Assembly: GCA_002501205.1 (NCBI GenBank)
Contig: DLRW01000041.1
Coordinates: forward strand, 96,421 to 160,420
Length of the DNA stretch: 64,000 nucleotides
Reading direction: 5' to 3'
DNA from: Flavobacteriales bacterium UBA7878
GTDB lineage: Bacteria > Bacteroidota > Bacteroidia > Flavobacteriales > Schleiferiaceae
Below are positions 27,526 through 37,104 of this stretch, piece by piece (position 1 is the first letter of the stretch; each line of letters begins with the position of its first letter). Below the pieces are notes generated by a model. It was given only the letters and a program-made list of their open reading frames with translations, made no database searches and was not told the DNA's origin. The position numbers and the translations under genes are program-made.

Positions 27526-28400
27526 AGAAATTTTTGCCAAATGCTGCGGCAATCATTCAAATAGGAAGTCCCGAACAAATTCAGGTGTACCAGCAAGGGA
27601 TATAGCTGATGATAAGGAATACGCTCCCGCCAGCCTCGCTCCAGGGGATAGCTTTCTTCATAGGCTTGAAATACATTGGATGAAAAGCCCCCAAAGAGTT
27701 TCATCATGGCCAGGTCCATTTCGCGATGCCCATTATATACCGCGGGGTCGATTAAAACCGGAATTCCACCCGCCATGCAATAGGCATTACCAGACCATAA
27801 ATCGCCATGAACAAAAGCCGGCTTTTCCTTGGGCACCAAATGAGGATAGGCCTTCACAAAAGTTTCAGAGCCCTTGAGATCCTTAGCCTCCAAATGACCA
27901 GCATCAAAGGCTTTCTGCACCATATGTAGAATGCGGTGTTCGGCGTAGAAATCTGCCCAATCATCGCTTTGATGATTAATTTGATCCAATTTCCCAATGT
28001 AATTGGGGCGATGCCAACCGAAAGATTCCTGGGCTTGAGCATGCATTTGCGCCAGGCCCTCACCTAAGGCAAAATCGTATTCATCGCTCTTAAAACCCGG
28101 CTCCATGAACTGCAAAACCAAATAAGCATTTCCCTCCCATTCGCCCAGGGCCAATACTTCTGGAACTTTAAGTGGGCTATGTTTTTTCAAGGCTTTCAAA
28201 CCATCGGCTTCCGCCTGAAAGAAATCCAATTTCGCCCCCTCCTGAAACTTCAGAAAAGCAGAACCTCCTTCTTGAAAATTAACTTGATAAGCAGCATTGA
28301 TATCGCCTCCCGAAAGGGCTTGCAAATCACCAATCGGGCCATGACCCAACCGTTCTGAAAGCTGTTTAAGAAATAACTCGGAGTTTACCATTACGGGCAT
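27522..28400 (-). CDS. fructosamine kinase family protein
   Basis: The protein has 292 residues of the aminoglycoside-phosphotransferase-like kinase fold. It has an N-lobe lysine (AFLKFQEG), the segment LALGEWEGNAYLVLQFME, the catalytic loop HGDLWSGNAY with its Asp and Asn, and the metal-binding Asp in LIDPAVYNGHREMDLAM. Members phosphorylate ketosamines such as fructosamines or ribulosamines on glycated amines so that these fall off proteins. The start lies inside the 3' end of the hybrid kinase gene (35-base overlap; the ATG at 28391 shortens this to 26). Translational coupling is likely. Confidence 0.9.
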   Translation of the reverse strand: MPVMVNSELFLKQLSERLGHGPIGDLQALSGGDINAAYQVNFQEGGSAFLKFQEGAKLDFFQAEADGLKALKKHSPLKVPEVLALGEWEGNAYLVLQFMEPGFKSDEYDFALGEGLAQMHAQAQESFGWHRPNYIGKLDQINHQSDDWADFYAEHRILHMVQKAFDAGHLEAKDLKGSETFVKAYPHLVPKEKPAFVHGDLWSGNAYCMAGGIPVLIDPAVYNGHREMDLAMMKLFGGFSSNVFQAYEESYPLERGWRERIPYHQLYPLLVHLNLFGTSYLNDCRSIWQKFL

Positions 28401-30768
28401 CTTCCTCCATATAAACTAAGAGACCTTGCCATTTGCTTAGGGCTTCCTTCAGCATTTTAGCATTAAAGGGCTTCGGAATAAAGTCATTCATTCCCGCCTC
28501 AATACAGCGCTTTTGATCTGCCACCTCAGCATTGGCCGTTACGGCAATAATAATAGGTCTTTGCGCCTGGTCTTTGATAATCCTGCGGGTCGCCTCAATA
28601 CCATCCATCTTGGGCATTTGTACATCCATAAAGATGATATGGTAATTATTGGTGATGGCCATTTCCCAGGCCTCTAAACCATTATTGGCTAATTCTACCT
28701 CATAACCCAGGGTTTTCATAATCATCACCAGCAGTTTCTGGTTAATGGGATTATCCTCGGCGTATAGAATTTTAAGGCCTTCAATCTTTTTGGTTTTCTG
28801 CTCTTCCTTCAGCTCCTCGGCATGCTTACTGAGGTTCAAGCGAGGGGTTTTCAAAATGAAGTCGGCCCGAACCGTAGTTCCCTTGCCTTCCTCACTATCA
28901 ATCCACATCTCACCATCCATCATCTCAATGATATTGGCCGCAATGGTTAAGCCTAAACCGGTTCCTCCGTGTTTGCGGGTATTCCCCTCATCACCTTGAT
29001 TAAAGGCCTGAACCACCTTATTGAGTTCTTCGGGTTTAATACCAATTCCGGTATCGCTTACCTTCATGTGAAGTTTCACACGATTAGCCTCTACGCTTTC
29101 CATGCGCAGGTCGAAGCCAATAATACCCTTTTGGGTAAACTTAACTGCATTACCTACAATATGGTAGATCACCTGACCTAAGCGTTCTGGATCGCCAGCT
29201 AATTCATCCGGAATATTGTCATCGTAGCTCAGCTTGAAGTTTACGGTGCTCGATAAATTATCGGTACCTGCTTGCTCCAGGGCTCGGTCCACCACTTCCT
29301 TCAAGATAAACTTCCGCGACTCTAGCTTCAATTCTCCAGAATCGATAGCCGAGAAGTTCAGCAAGTCCATCAATAGGTTGTTGAGCTGCTCGCTGTTCTT
29401 GCGAATAGTCTCCAGTTTGGCTTGCTGATCTGGCTCCAATTTGGTCTTGGAAAGGAAATCCGTCATCCCCATTATGGCATTCATCGGGGTGCGTAACTCA
29501 TGACTCACGGAGTTCATAAAGTTGCGCTGCGAAACCATGGCCGTTTCACTTTGGGAAATATGCATGCGCATATTGTAACCAAAACGCTGACTTAAAGCGA
29601 TAGTCTGACTTACCACAAATACCAAATACAGGAAGAAAGAAAAGAAAAGATGATTTACGCCAAATCCAAAGAAAGCCGACATCTTTAAGACCATCACCAA
29701 AATGAGAGAACCTACTGCAATGGAAGTAAACCAGCTCATGGTATGGCTCCAACGAATGGCACGTAAATAAAATACGGTGGTAGCCACCAGCGCCAAAGCA
29801 ATGAAGATTAAATAATAATCAACAAAGGCCGTAAAATTCTGAGGAGGTAATAGTACGGATATTGCTAAGAGACCGGAAACAATTCCAATAGTATGGAAGA
29901 TCCATTCTGGAGCCCGGCGCGCAATTAAATTCTTGTAGAAATAGGTAAAGAATATGACACTCACATAGAGACTGAGATACTCCAGTCGAATGGCAACATG
30001 CCAGGAAAGACCTTGAAATACTTCATGTAAGATGTAGGTATCGGTACCAATAATGCGATAGATATAGCTCAGAGCAAAGAGTCCGAAAAAGAGAAATGCG
30101 AAATCGTTTTTCTGGAAGTAGTAGACAATCAATGAGAATACTGCCGCAATTAAGAGAGTCCCAGCAATAAAGAGGGAGCCTGCCACGGCCATATTTTTAA
30201 AGAAGAAAAAGCGACTGGAAGGCCCAATTGCCATCGCTGCCACCGATCCCCCTTTATGATGGTGGAAATTAGACACATGCAGCACCAAACGGTTTGAGCC
30301 TTTCTTCAATTTGATCGCCACCACCTTGGGCAACCAATAAGGCTCCGCATCGGCAATATTACCGGCTACCTTTCCATTCTTGGAAATCTCCTCGCCATTT
30401 AAATAGAGCGCATAAGAACTGTAATACTCGGGCACCCGTATGGCCAGTTTATCACTAGCGCGAGAAGAATAGATGTTCAATTCGTAAGAGGCATAGCCCT
30501 TAGCGTGGTAATTGTTCTTTTCGGTAGGAAGGTCGGACCAAGGCTTGAGGATGTCAACATAAACCGGACGGCTTTCCATGTCGGCTTTACCTTCAGGATT
30601 CACTAATTCCTTCCAGTAAAAGCGCCACTTCCCGTCTAAGACTAAATCCTCTTCCTCATTATAGAAATTCTCATTGAGGGAGATTTCACCATTGAGCACC
30701 GAATTTGCCTCCAAGCTGCTCAGCCAGGGCACAAATAGGAGCAATATGACGATGAAATACCTTCTCAT
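28366..30768 (-). CDS. 7TMR-DISM hybrid sensor histidine kinase/response regulator
   Basis: The protein has 800 residues from the ATG at 30768. A signal peptide and a periplasmic jelly-roll sensor (7TMR-DISM extracellular type, about 25-185) come first. Seven membrane helices (about 190-390) follow, then a dimerisation/phospho-acceptor domain with SVSHELRTPMNAIMG and an HATPase domain (NAVKFTQKG, DTGIGI, GGTGLGL). A C-terminal receiver (about 665-790) has the acceptor Asp in IIFMDVQMPKMDG. DISM sensors are thought to see carbohydrates or other small ligands. No output regulator is adjacent, so signal and target are unknown. It lies in one unit with the fructosamine kinase gene. Confidence 0.93.
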   Translation of the reverse strand: MRRYFIVILLLFVPWLSSLEANSVLNGEISLNENFYNEEEDLVLDGKWRFYWKELVNPEGKADMESRPVYVDILKPWSDLPTEKNNYHAKGYASYELNIYSSRASDKLAIRVPEYYSSYALYLNGEEISKNGKVAGNIADAEPYWLPKVVAIKLKKGSNRLVLHVSNFHHHKGGSVAAMAIGPSSRFFFFKNMAVAGSLFIAGTLLIAAVFSLIVYYFQKNDFAFLFFGLFALSYIYRIIGTDTYILHEVFQGLSWHVAIRLEYLSLYVSVIFFTYFYKNLIARRAPEWIFHTIGIVSGLLAISVLLPPQNFTAFVDYYLIFIALALVATTVFYLRAIRWSHTMSWFTSIAVGSLILVMVLKMSAFFGFGVNHLFFSFFLYLVFVVSQTIALSQRFGYNMRMHISQSETAMVSQRNFMNSVSHELRTPMNAIMGMTDFLSKTKLEPDQQAKLETIRKNSEQLNNLLMDLLNFSAIDSGELKLESRKFILKEVVDRALEQAGTDNLSSTVNFKLSYDDNIPDELAGDPERLGQVIYHIVGNAVKFTQKGIIGFDLRMESVEANRVKLHMKVSDTGIGIKPEELNKVVQAFNQGDEGNTRKHGGTGLGLTIAANIIEMMDGEMWIDSEEGKGTTVRADFILKTPRLNLSKHAEELKEEQKTKKIEGLKILYAEDNPINQKLLVMIMKTLGYEVELANNGLEAWEMAITNNYHIIFMDVQMPKMDGIEATRRIIKDQAQRPIIIAVTANAEVADQKRCIEAGMNDFIPKPFNAKMLKEALSKWQGLLVYMEEDARNGKLRVIS

Positions 30769-30845
30769 TTTTGTAAACTGATTCAAGGGAACAAGGCTTA
30801 AGCCAAAAAGTTCAATTAACTGATCCTCAATGTACTTAAATTAAA

Positions 30846-30925
30846 GACAGCTTGGCCATTCTTCCCATCTAAAGATGCATTTTCTCAAATTGGGAATAAT
30901 CAACAAGCTGTCCCTATATGGGAAG
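30846..30925. other. structured non-coding stretch with interleaved inverted repeats
   Basis: The 200-base gap between the cytochrome peroxidase and hybrid kinase genes holds a perfect 9-bp pair GACAGCTTG (30846-30854) / CAAGCTGTC (30904-30912). A second perfect 8-bp pair is CTTCCCAT (30861-30868) / ATGGGAAG (30918-30925), interleaved with the first as in a pseudoknot. An alternative nested partner for the second arm is TGGGAA at 30891-30896. A small CATC-TAAA-GATG hairpin lies inside. No gene fits here. It could be a leader of the kinase gene, a small RNA or a protein-binding region. Confidence 0.4.
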
Positions 30926-30989
30926 GAAAATTGCGAAATAGCAACGAATGACCCAAATCATTCACATCTAAAATCTACACTTTAATCAC

Positions 30990-32882
30990 CTAATAAATTG
31001 AAATTTTACGACTTACAGTATTCATTTTTGGAAAGGAATCAGGGGCATTAATCTGCTTAGAAGTATCACTCAAGGCCAGCATAAATTGCTTTAAGGCATT
31101 TATCTCTTGCGCTGACAATTCTAAGGAATCCGCTGGCAAGGTTTGATGCTCTAAAGGAATTCCCATTCCAGTCGCTCCGCCCTGATTATAAAAATCCAGA
31201 ACCGACTCCAGGTCCGGATAAGCGCCATTATGAAAATAGGGTGCGGTAAACTCCACATTGCGCAGGCCTGGGGTTTTAAATGAGTTCTTTAAGAAAGGGG
31301 CCTCGTCTTGCACCACGCCTGCTGCAAAGCGACCTAAATCGCTATCCAGATTTTTAGTATCTGGATTTTCAAATACGCCCAGAACCTCACTTTCATTTTC
31401 CATGTAAAGAGGCGGAACTAAGCCACTGAAGGTGGGCACAAAATGGCAAGTGGCACAAGCAGCCTTGCCCATAAAGAGATTTAAGCCCGCCACTTCCTCT
31501 TCGCTTATATCTTCCGATTCTGAACGCAAATAGCGATCTACGCGCGAATCATAGGATTGTAACTGACTTAAAAAGGCCATGATCGCTTTGGATAAGGAAT
31601 AGCGATTTACGCGACCTTGTTGCTCAGGGAAGGCCTCCTTAAAGAGGGCTTGATACTCTTCGCTCTCCTCCAAGCGACGGAAAATGCGACGATAATCCGA
31701 ATCAAATTCCTGAGCACTGAAAATTACGTGCTCCATTTGAGTTTCCATGCGATCAGCCCGGAGATCGTGGAAGAACTTTTCGGCATAGAGCGCATTGTAA
31801 AGCCCGGGAGCATTGCGACTGACGGTTCCCCCTCCCTTCGCTACACTTTTAGGCAAGCCATCACTATAGGCCTTATCGGGATGATGACAAGAGGCGCAGG
31901 AACGGTCTAAATCACCACTTAAAACCGGATCAAAAAAGAGCAAGCGCCCTAATTTCTTTTGAAACTCAAAGGCCTCCTCCTTCGGCTTTAAGCCGGTATA
32001 ATAAGTGAGGTTTAAAAAGTCTCCACTAAAAAGGTGTCGACTTTCATAATTCACGGGTAATTCACCTCGATAGACCTCAGCCGCTGTTTCATAAGCCAGA
32101 TGATGATGCAAATCGAGTAAGGCTCCATACAATGGCTCAATTACTTCGCGAATAAACTCCGCGCGATTGAATGTTTCAAAATCGCCTTGATCCAACAGGC
32201 GCTGACCTAAATCCCATTTTGTTTCAATCTCTTTTTCCAATTCTGGCGCTTCGGCATAAGCCAAATACAATTTTGCATAGTCGCCCATGGACTGCCAAAC
32301 CGTAGCTGGTTCCCTCAAAGCCTCATCGCTGGCTGGGGTATCAAAACCGGTAATTCCCATGGCTGTAATGCGCACCAAGCCCTGGCGCAAAGCTTCAAAT
32401 ACCTGGCGGTCACTAAAATTCTGAACCTTGGAAAAGCGCTGCACCTGTCCTACTTGATATTCCAGATCCTTGGCCAATTTCTTTAGGGCGGGCCTATCCA
32501 GAGGCTCTTCAAAGAGCAATTCCTCCATGCGCTGCAAACCCTTGGGTTCTACCACTACCAAACGTGGTGCGTTCCGTTCGGTTTTGGGAAGCGGGGCGCC
32601 ATTGATAAAGTCCTTCACATCCTGTGGTTGGAGGTAATCGAGCATAAACTCAATCTTCTTAAAGCTCAATCGCAGGGCTTTAAATTCTGACTTGAGCTTT
32701 ACCTCGTCCCAATCCTCCGAATTCAAGCTTTGTTTAAAGCTTTCACTTTGCTCATGAAAAGCTTTTAGGTCTTCAACATAGCGGGATTTTATCTCTTGAA
32801 CCGGACTTTCCGTTGATCGAAAAGCGGTGAATACGGCAAATAGCAAAAGCAGGGAAAAGAAGGCTATAACAAGCTTGCGCAT
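30990..32882 (-). CDS. di-heme cytochrome c peroxidase with N-terminal imelysin-like domain
   Basis: The protein has 630 residues with a signal peptide (about 1-22). Residues about 30-270 are helical and resemble the imelysin/peptidase M75 fold (FKKIEFMLDYL, then GLQRMEELLF). The rest is a CcpA/MauG-type di-heme peroxidase with two heme c sites: C329-A-S-C332-H333 and C476-A-T-C479-H480. It also has the GLRNVEFTAPYFHNGAY segment. Peroxidases of this family reduce H2O2 in the periplasm; imelysin domains are linked to iron uptake. This fusion is seen in Bacteroidota, but its joint role is not settled to my knowledge. It is downstream of the PhoX-like gene, beyond a terminator. Confidence 0.9.
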   Translation of the reverse strand: MRKLVIAFFSLLLLFAVFTAFRSTESPVQEIKSRYVEDLKAFHEQSESFKQSLNSEDWDEVKLKSEFKALRLSFKKIEFMLDYLQPQDVKDFINGAPLPKTERNAPRLVVVEPKGLQRMEELLFEEPLDRPALKKLAKDLEYQVGQVQRFSKVQNFSDRQVFEALRQGLVRITAMGITGFDTPASDEALREPATVWQSMGDYAKLYLAYAEAPELEKEIETKWDLGQRLLDQGDFETFNRAEFIREVIEPLYGALLDLHHHLAYETAAEVYRGELPVNYESRHLFSGDFLNLTYYTGLKPKEEAFEFQKKLGRLLFFDPVLSGDLDRSCASCHHPDKAYSDGLPKSVAKGGGTVSRNAPGLYNALYAEKFFHDLRADRMETQMEHVIFSAQEFDSDYRRIFRRLEESEEYQALFKEAFPEQQGRVNRYSLSKAIMAFLSQLQSYDSRVDRYLRSESEDISEEEVAGLNLFMGKAACATCHFVPTFSGLVPPLYMENESEVLGVFENPDTKNLDSDLGRFAAGVVQDEAPFLKNSFKTPGLRNVEFTAPYFHNGAYPDLESVLDFYNQGGATGMGIPLEHQTLPADSLELSAQEINALKQFMLALSDTSKQINAPDSFPKMNTVSRKISIY

Positions 32883-32906
32883 CTTAGAATTTCTTAAAGC
32901 AAGAAA

Positions 32907-32926
32907 AGGGGAGCTTTCACTCCCCT
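32907..32926 (-). terminator. terminator after the PhoX-like gene
   Basis: A 7-bp GC-rich stem AGGGGAG/CTCCCCT with a 6-base loop is followed on the minus strand by TTTCTTGCTTT. Readthrough into the peroxidase gene is possible. Confidence 0.65.
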
Positions 32927-32947
32927 CTTCTTTGGAATTGGTAATTC

Positions 32948-34780
32948 TTACTTAACCAAAAGTTTTTGAGTCACACCCGCAGCATTCTGAATGTAGTATA
33001 CACCAGGCTGTAAGTGAGAAATATCGATATTCTCAACATTGCGGTACACGTTCATACGCTTGCCACTCACATTGTAGATAGCTACATCGCTCAACTCATT
33101 GAAATATAAGGTACGAGTAGCAGGGTTAGGATAAACCTGGAAAGCATCACCTTCGAAAGCATTCTCAGGTAAACCGATAGTTACTTGATCCCAACCAGTG
33201 ATAGCAACCGTCATAGAGTTGTTGAAAGGGAAAGGGTTTCCTCCGTCAGGGTGCTGGCTGTTGAAAAGGATGGTTTTTCCGTCGGTAGTACTGGTAGCAC
33301 CGGTAATCTCAGCACCCACAGGCACTACAGCGATACGGTGTAAATCGTTCAAAGTAGGATTGCTAATGCTCATATCCAACATGAATAATTCACAGGTACG
33401 GTTACCAATACCAGCAGGAGTACGACCTTTAGAAGTACCGTTTAAGTCTTCGCAAATCAACATGTAGTTCTTTCCGTTAACGGTGATTTTGTTCAATCCG
33501 TCAGGGTTTGAAAGGTGCTTGTCTGGATAAGAAGAAACTGCAGGATCCACAGAGAAATAAGGACCCCCTTCCACAAATACTGAAGTTTGCTCAGTAGCAG
33601 GATCATACATCAATACACGACCGTAGTAGTCCCAGTACTCAGAGCTGTCTGGAGTAATGGTTTTTCCAAATTCAACACTCTGATCCATGGCGCGTTGCAT
33701 GTGATGAGGAGCATACACACATCCAGCAGCAGCGGCACCACTCCAACGTCCGGCAGGGTTATCACGACCGGTTTCAGTCATGTACACTTTACCGTCGATT
33801 TCAACTACCCACTCTAAGCGGTTAAACATTGTAGCTCCAGCTACTACAGCCTGAGTATTGAAGTTTAACATATTGTCGAAGTCGCTGTTGTCGATTTCAA
33901 CCCACTTGCTACCAGTAGCATCGTGCTTGTATACATAAGTCTTTCCTGCGGTGAAATCACCCGCATTGTCGGCAACGAACTTGGTAAAGAAACCAGGAGT
34001 GTTATCCGCTCCTAAGTAAACTGTTTTGTTGTCGGGCATCACACATCCACCTTCGAAAGGCTGACGACCCCAGTTGTATTGTTTGCGAATGGCTACCGCT
34101 TGACGAGGATCGATCTCTACCATATAGTTGTAGTTCTCGTACTTTTTAATAGTCTCACCATTATATCCTGGGAAACCATTAGCGGCAGCATAAGTAGAAG
34201 TTCCGGTTCCGATAGTGAAGTCACCAGTGTCGCGGTCTGCCAAATCAGCATTAGAACCTCTCCACCACTCTTCAGCAGTCCAGATACGTCCGTCAGGACC
34301 AGTGATACCACCACAGTTCATTCCGGTTTCGCCTACAGTGTTGGCGAAATCAACCGCGAAGAATTTACCTTGACGACCGTCATTTAAAGTTTGATCTACT
34401 ACGATTAAAGAATCGGTAGCAGCATCACGACGTACTTTAAATACAGTCATTCCACCACCATCACCAATCTTATCGTTTTGGATCACCATTTCGTGGTTTA
34501 CCGAAATCCAACCAAGGTCAGTTCCGTTATTATCCGGCGTAAAGCCGATGAAATCGTGCCATTGCTTAGCCAAAGCAGTATCCGCAGGATTACCGTAAGT
34601 AGGCGTAGTTTGCACTACATGGTGCCCACCGATAAACAAGTATTGGGTAATTAAAGGAGAAGCAGGTACCTGAATGGTAGTAGGCTCCCAGTTGGTTACA
34701 TCAATCTCAGGAGAGAAAGTTTGGGCTTGCGCCGAAAGGCCGGCTGCAATAATTCCCGCGCTTAGTAATAGTTTTTTCAT
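32948..34780 (-). CDS. PhoX-like (DUF839) secreted protein with T9SS sorting domain
   Basis: The protein has 610 residues. The signal peptide (MKKLLLSAGIIAAGLSAQA) precedes a beta-propeller of the PhoX/DUF839 type (GWISVNHEMVIQNDKIGDGGGMTVFKV, MNCGGITGPDGRIWTAEEWW). The last 75 residues are a T9SS type A sorting domain (VYPNPATRTLYF, IYNVSGKRM, LQPGVYYIQN). PhoX enzymes are Ca/Fe-dependent phosphatases. Many DUF839 relatives are unproven, and the metal-binding set cannot be verified here, so phosphatase activity is only possible. Codon use is strongly biased to GGT, GCT, ACT, GTA and similar, like the S46 gene, which suggests high expression. Confidence 0.85.
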   Translation of the reverse strand: MKKLLLSAGIIAAGLSAQAQTFSPEIDVTNWEPTTIQVPASPLITQYLFIGGHHVVQTTPTYGNPADTALAKQWHDFIGFTPDNNGTDLGWISVNHEMVIQNDKIGDGGGMTVFKVRRDAATDSLIVVDQTLNDGRQGKFFAVDFANTVGETGMNCGGITGPDGRIWTAEEWWRGSNADLADRDTGDFTIGTGTSTYAAANGFPGYNGETIKKYENYNYMVEIDPRQAVAIRKQYNWGRQPFEGGCVMPDNKTVYLGADNTPGFFTKFVADNAGDFTAGKTYVYKHDATGSKWVEIDNSDFDNMLNFNTQAVVAGATMFNRLEWVVEIDGKVYMTETGRDNPAGRWSGAAAAGCVYAPHHMQRAMDQSVEFGKTITPDSSEYWDYYGRVLMYDPATEQTSVFVEGGPYFSVDPAVSSYPDKHLSNPDGLNKITVNGKNYMLICEDLNGTSKGRTPAGIGNRTCELFMLDMSISNPTLNDLHRIAVVPVGAEITGATSTTDGKTILFNSQHPDGGNPFPFNNSMTVAITGWDQVTIGLPENAFEGDAFQVYPNPATRTLYFNELSDVAIYNVSGKRMNVYRNVENIDISHLQPGVYYIQNAAGVTQKLLVK

Positions 34781-35157
34781 GATCGTAATTCAATAGTGTT
34801 TGGATTCGATCGCAAATTTGCCGGTGGGACTTTAGCTTATTTCATCGCCAGTCTTAAGAATATGTAATCAATCCAGGCCCTTCTTAACTATCGAGGAACC
34901 TGGGCTTAAAATTGAAGGGATGGCCACTGGCTCATTTTCGCTCCTTTAAAAAGCTAAACATTTGTTAACTAAGCTCGGAGATAAAACCCAAAGGTTATCT
35001 CTACGTTAGGAACTTGAAATTATATTTGAAAGCTTAGAAATCAGCGTAATGTCAAATCTTGCTTTTTGATCTTTATCCACCTGAATAGCAGCCCATTTGT
35101 AGAGGTGAATTTAACAAGGCTTTAACGCCTGAAAAGTCGACAAACTAGCAATTTCGC
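34781..35157. other. intergenic region between divergent PhoX-like and MoxR genes
   Basis: No gene was found in these 377 bases. The stretch near the PhoX-like gene has the palindrome CAAATTTG (34813-34820), a possible -7 box for that gene. On the MoxR side a 9-bp hairpin with a two-base bulge (GAGATAA.CC-CAAA-GGTTATCTC, 34978-35001) is followed by a perfect TAnnTTTG box (TATATTTG, 35021-35028) without a clear -33 element. A long MoxR leader would result. Confidence 0.4.
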
Positions 35158-35214
35158 ATGCGGTCCAAAATCAGGACCTTTAACGCTGACCGATTTAAAC
35201 ATTTGAACCGAGTG

Positions 35215-36219
35215 ATGGAAACAAGTCAAAGTGCCACGGATATTCGTGCCTTGAACGAAAAGATTGAAAAGGAAAGCGCCTTTATCGATCTGCTAATGAT
35301 GGAAGTAAATAAGTCCATTATTGGCCAAAAGCAAATGTTGGAACGCCTGCTGATTGCCCTCTTAGGAAATGGGCATATTCTCTTAGAAGGAGTTCCGGGA
35401 CTGGCCAAAACCCTGGCCATTAAATCGCTGGCCGAGGCCATTGATGCTAAATACAGCCGGGTACAATTTACCCCCGACTTGCTGCCCAGCGATGTAATGG
35501 GTACCCAGATTTACAATATTCAGAAAAACGACTTTGCGATTAAGCAAGGACCGGTTTTCGCCAATTTCGTTTTAGCAGATGAGATTAACCGAGCCCCGGC
35601 CAAGGTGCAAAGTGCCTTGCTCGAAGCCATGCAGGAGCGTCAGGTAACCATAGGTGAAACCAGCTTTAAATTGCCCGATCCCTTTTTGGTTTTAGCGACC
35701 CAAAACCCGGTAGAGCAAGAAGGAACTTATCCCCTGCCCGAAGCGCAGAGCGACCGTTTTATGCTCAAGACCGTAATCACCTATCCTAAAATGGAAGAGG
35801 AACAATTGATTATGCGTCAGAATTTGAGCGGCGGTGCCCAACCTATCCAAAAGGTGGTGTCGCTGGAAACCATCCAAAAAGCCCGCACCATGGTGCGCGA
35901 GGTTTATATGGATGAAAAAATTGAGCGCTATATCCTCGATATCATTTTCGCTACCCGTAAGCCCGAAGATTATCGCTTGCCCTCTTTGAAGCCTTTAATC
36001 GAATTTGGTGCTTCACCGCGAGGTAGTATTGCCCTGGCAACTGCGGCCAAGGTATATGCCTTTATCAAGCGCAGAGGTTATGTAATCCCCGAAGATGTGC
36101 GGGCGGTAGTATTAGATGTATTACGCCACCGTATTGGTATTACTTATGAGGCTGAGGCCGAAAACGTAAGCAGCGAAGACCTTATCAGCCAAATTGTAGA
36201 TCAGATCGAAGTACCGTAA
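35215..36219 (+). CDS. MoxR-family AAA+ ATPase
   Basis: The protein has 334 residues from the ATG at 35215 (METSQSATDIRALNEKI); an in-frame ATG at 35158 would add 19 untypical residues. It has Walker A (GVPGLAKT, residues 59-66), Walker B (FVLADEINRAP), sensor 1 (LATQNPVEQEGTYPLPEAQSDRF) and the C-terminal lid with SPRGSIAL. MoxR ATPases work with vWA proteins as chaperones that insert metals or assemble complexes. It is the first gene of an eight-gene unit ending at 43426, with 15 bases to the DUF58 gene. Confidence 0.95.
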   Translation: METSQSATDIRALNEKIEKESAFIDLLMMEVNKSIIGQKQMLERLLIALLGNGHILLEGVPGLAKTLAIKSLAEAIDAKYSRVQFTPDLLPSDVMGTQIYNIQKNDFAIKQGPVFANFVLADEINRAPAKVQSALLEAMQERQVTIGETSFKLPDPFLVLATQNPVEQEGTYPLPEAQSDRFMLKTVITYPKMEEEQLIMRQNLSGGAQPIQKVVSLETIQKARTMVREVYMDEKIERYILDIIFATRKPEDYRLPSLKPLIEFGASPRGSIALATAAKVYAFIKRRGYVIPEDVRAVVLDVLRHRIGITYEAEAENVSSEDLISQIVDQIEVP

Positions 36220-36234
36220 ATCCCGGCCGATCGC

Positions 36235-37104
36235 ATGGAAACGCAAAAACTCTTACAAAAGGTTCGACGCATTGAGATTAAAACTCGGCGCCTGAGCAAT
36301 CACCTCTTTTCCGGGGAGTACCACAGCTCCTTTAAGGGTAGAGGTATGGCCTTTAGTGAGGTGCGCCGTTATGAGTTTGGCGATGATATTCGCGCTATCG
36401 ATTGGAATGTAACCGCTAAGCTCAATGAGCCTTATATAAAGGTTTTTGAAGAAGAGCGGGAGCTTACGCTGATGTTGTTGGTAGACCTGAGCGGATCGGA
36501 AAACTTTGGTTCCCGCCAGCAATTAAAACGGGAGATGATCACAGAGATTTGTGCCACCCTGGCCTTTTCTGCCATTCAGAATAATGATAAGGTGGGCGTG
36601 ATCTTTTTTAGCGATACGGTAGAAAAATTCATTCCGCCGGGTAAAGGGAAATCCCATATCCTACGCATCATCCGCGAGCTAATCGAGTTTAAGCCCAGCA
36701 GCAATAAAACCAATATAGCCGAGGCTTTGCGCTTTTTCAGTGCTTTCCAAAAACGTCGCGCCATTGCCTTCGTTCTAAGCGATTTTATGGATAGCCGTTA
36801 CCGCGATGCCCTTAAAATTGCCAGTCGTAAGCACGACCTAACCGGGATCCGCATCTACGATCCCCGCGAGGAGAATTTACCCAATATTGGCCTTTTGCCC
36901 ATGCGCGACCCCGAAAGCGGAAAGACCCATTGGATCAATACCTCATCCTCCAAATTGCGCAAGCAGATGAAAATGCGTTTTCTGGAATTTGAACGCTATT
37001 ACCGCGAAAGCTTTTTACGCAGCGGGGCCGGTGATATCTCTATCCGCATTGATCATTCCTACCCTGCCGCTTTATTGGGATACTTCAAAAAACGCAGTCG
37101 ATGA
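36235..37104 (+). CDS. DUF58 domain protein with degenerate vWA fold
   Basis: The protein has 289 residues. The DUF58 signature GRGMAFSEVRRYEFGDDIRAIDWNVTAK lies at about residues 35-62, and a vWA-like fold follows with a DLSGSE MIDAS-type motif. DUF58 proteins are nearly always coded beside MoxR ATPases and are believed to be their partners. It is soluble and probably cytoplasmic. Its stop overlaps the start of the next gene by four bases (ATGA), which implies coupled translation. Confidence 0.93.
   Translation: METQKLLQKVRRIEIKTRRLSNHLFSGEYHSSFKGRGMAFSEVRRYEFGDDIRAIDWNVTAKLNEPYIKVFEEERELTLMLLVDLSGSENFGSRQQLKREMITEICATLAFSAIQNNDKVGVIFFSDTVEKFIPPGKGKSHILRIIRELIEFKPSSNKTNIAEALRFFSAFQKRRAIAFVLSDFMDSRYRDALKIASRKHDLTGIRIYDPREENLPNIGLLPMRDPESGKTHWINTSSSKLRKQMKMRFLEFERYYRESFLRSGAGDISIRIDHSYPAALLGYFKKRSR

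Noticed and set aside
34813..34820. Palindrome CAAATTTG before the PhoX-like gene as an operator
   Set aside because: It is too short and AT-rich to stand out and may be a degenerate -7 box.
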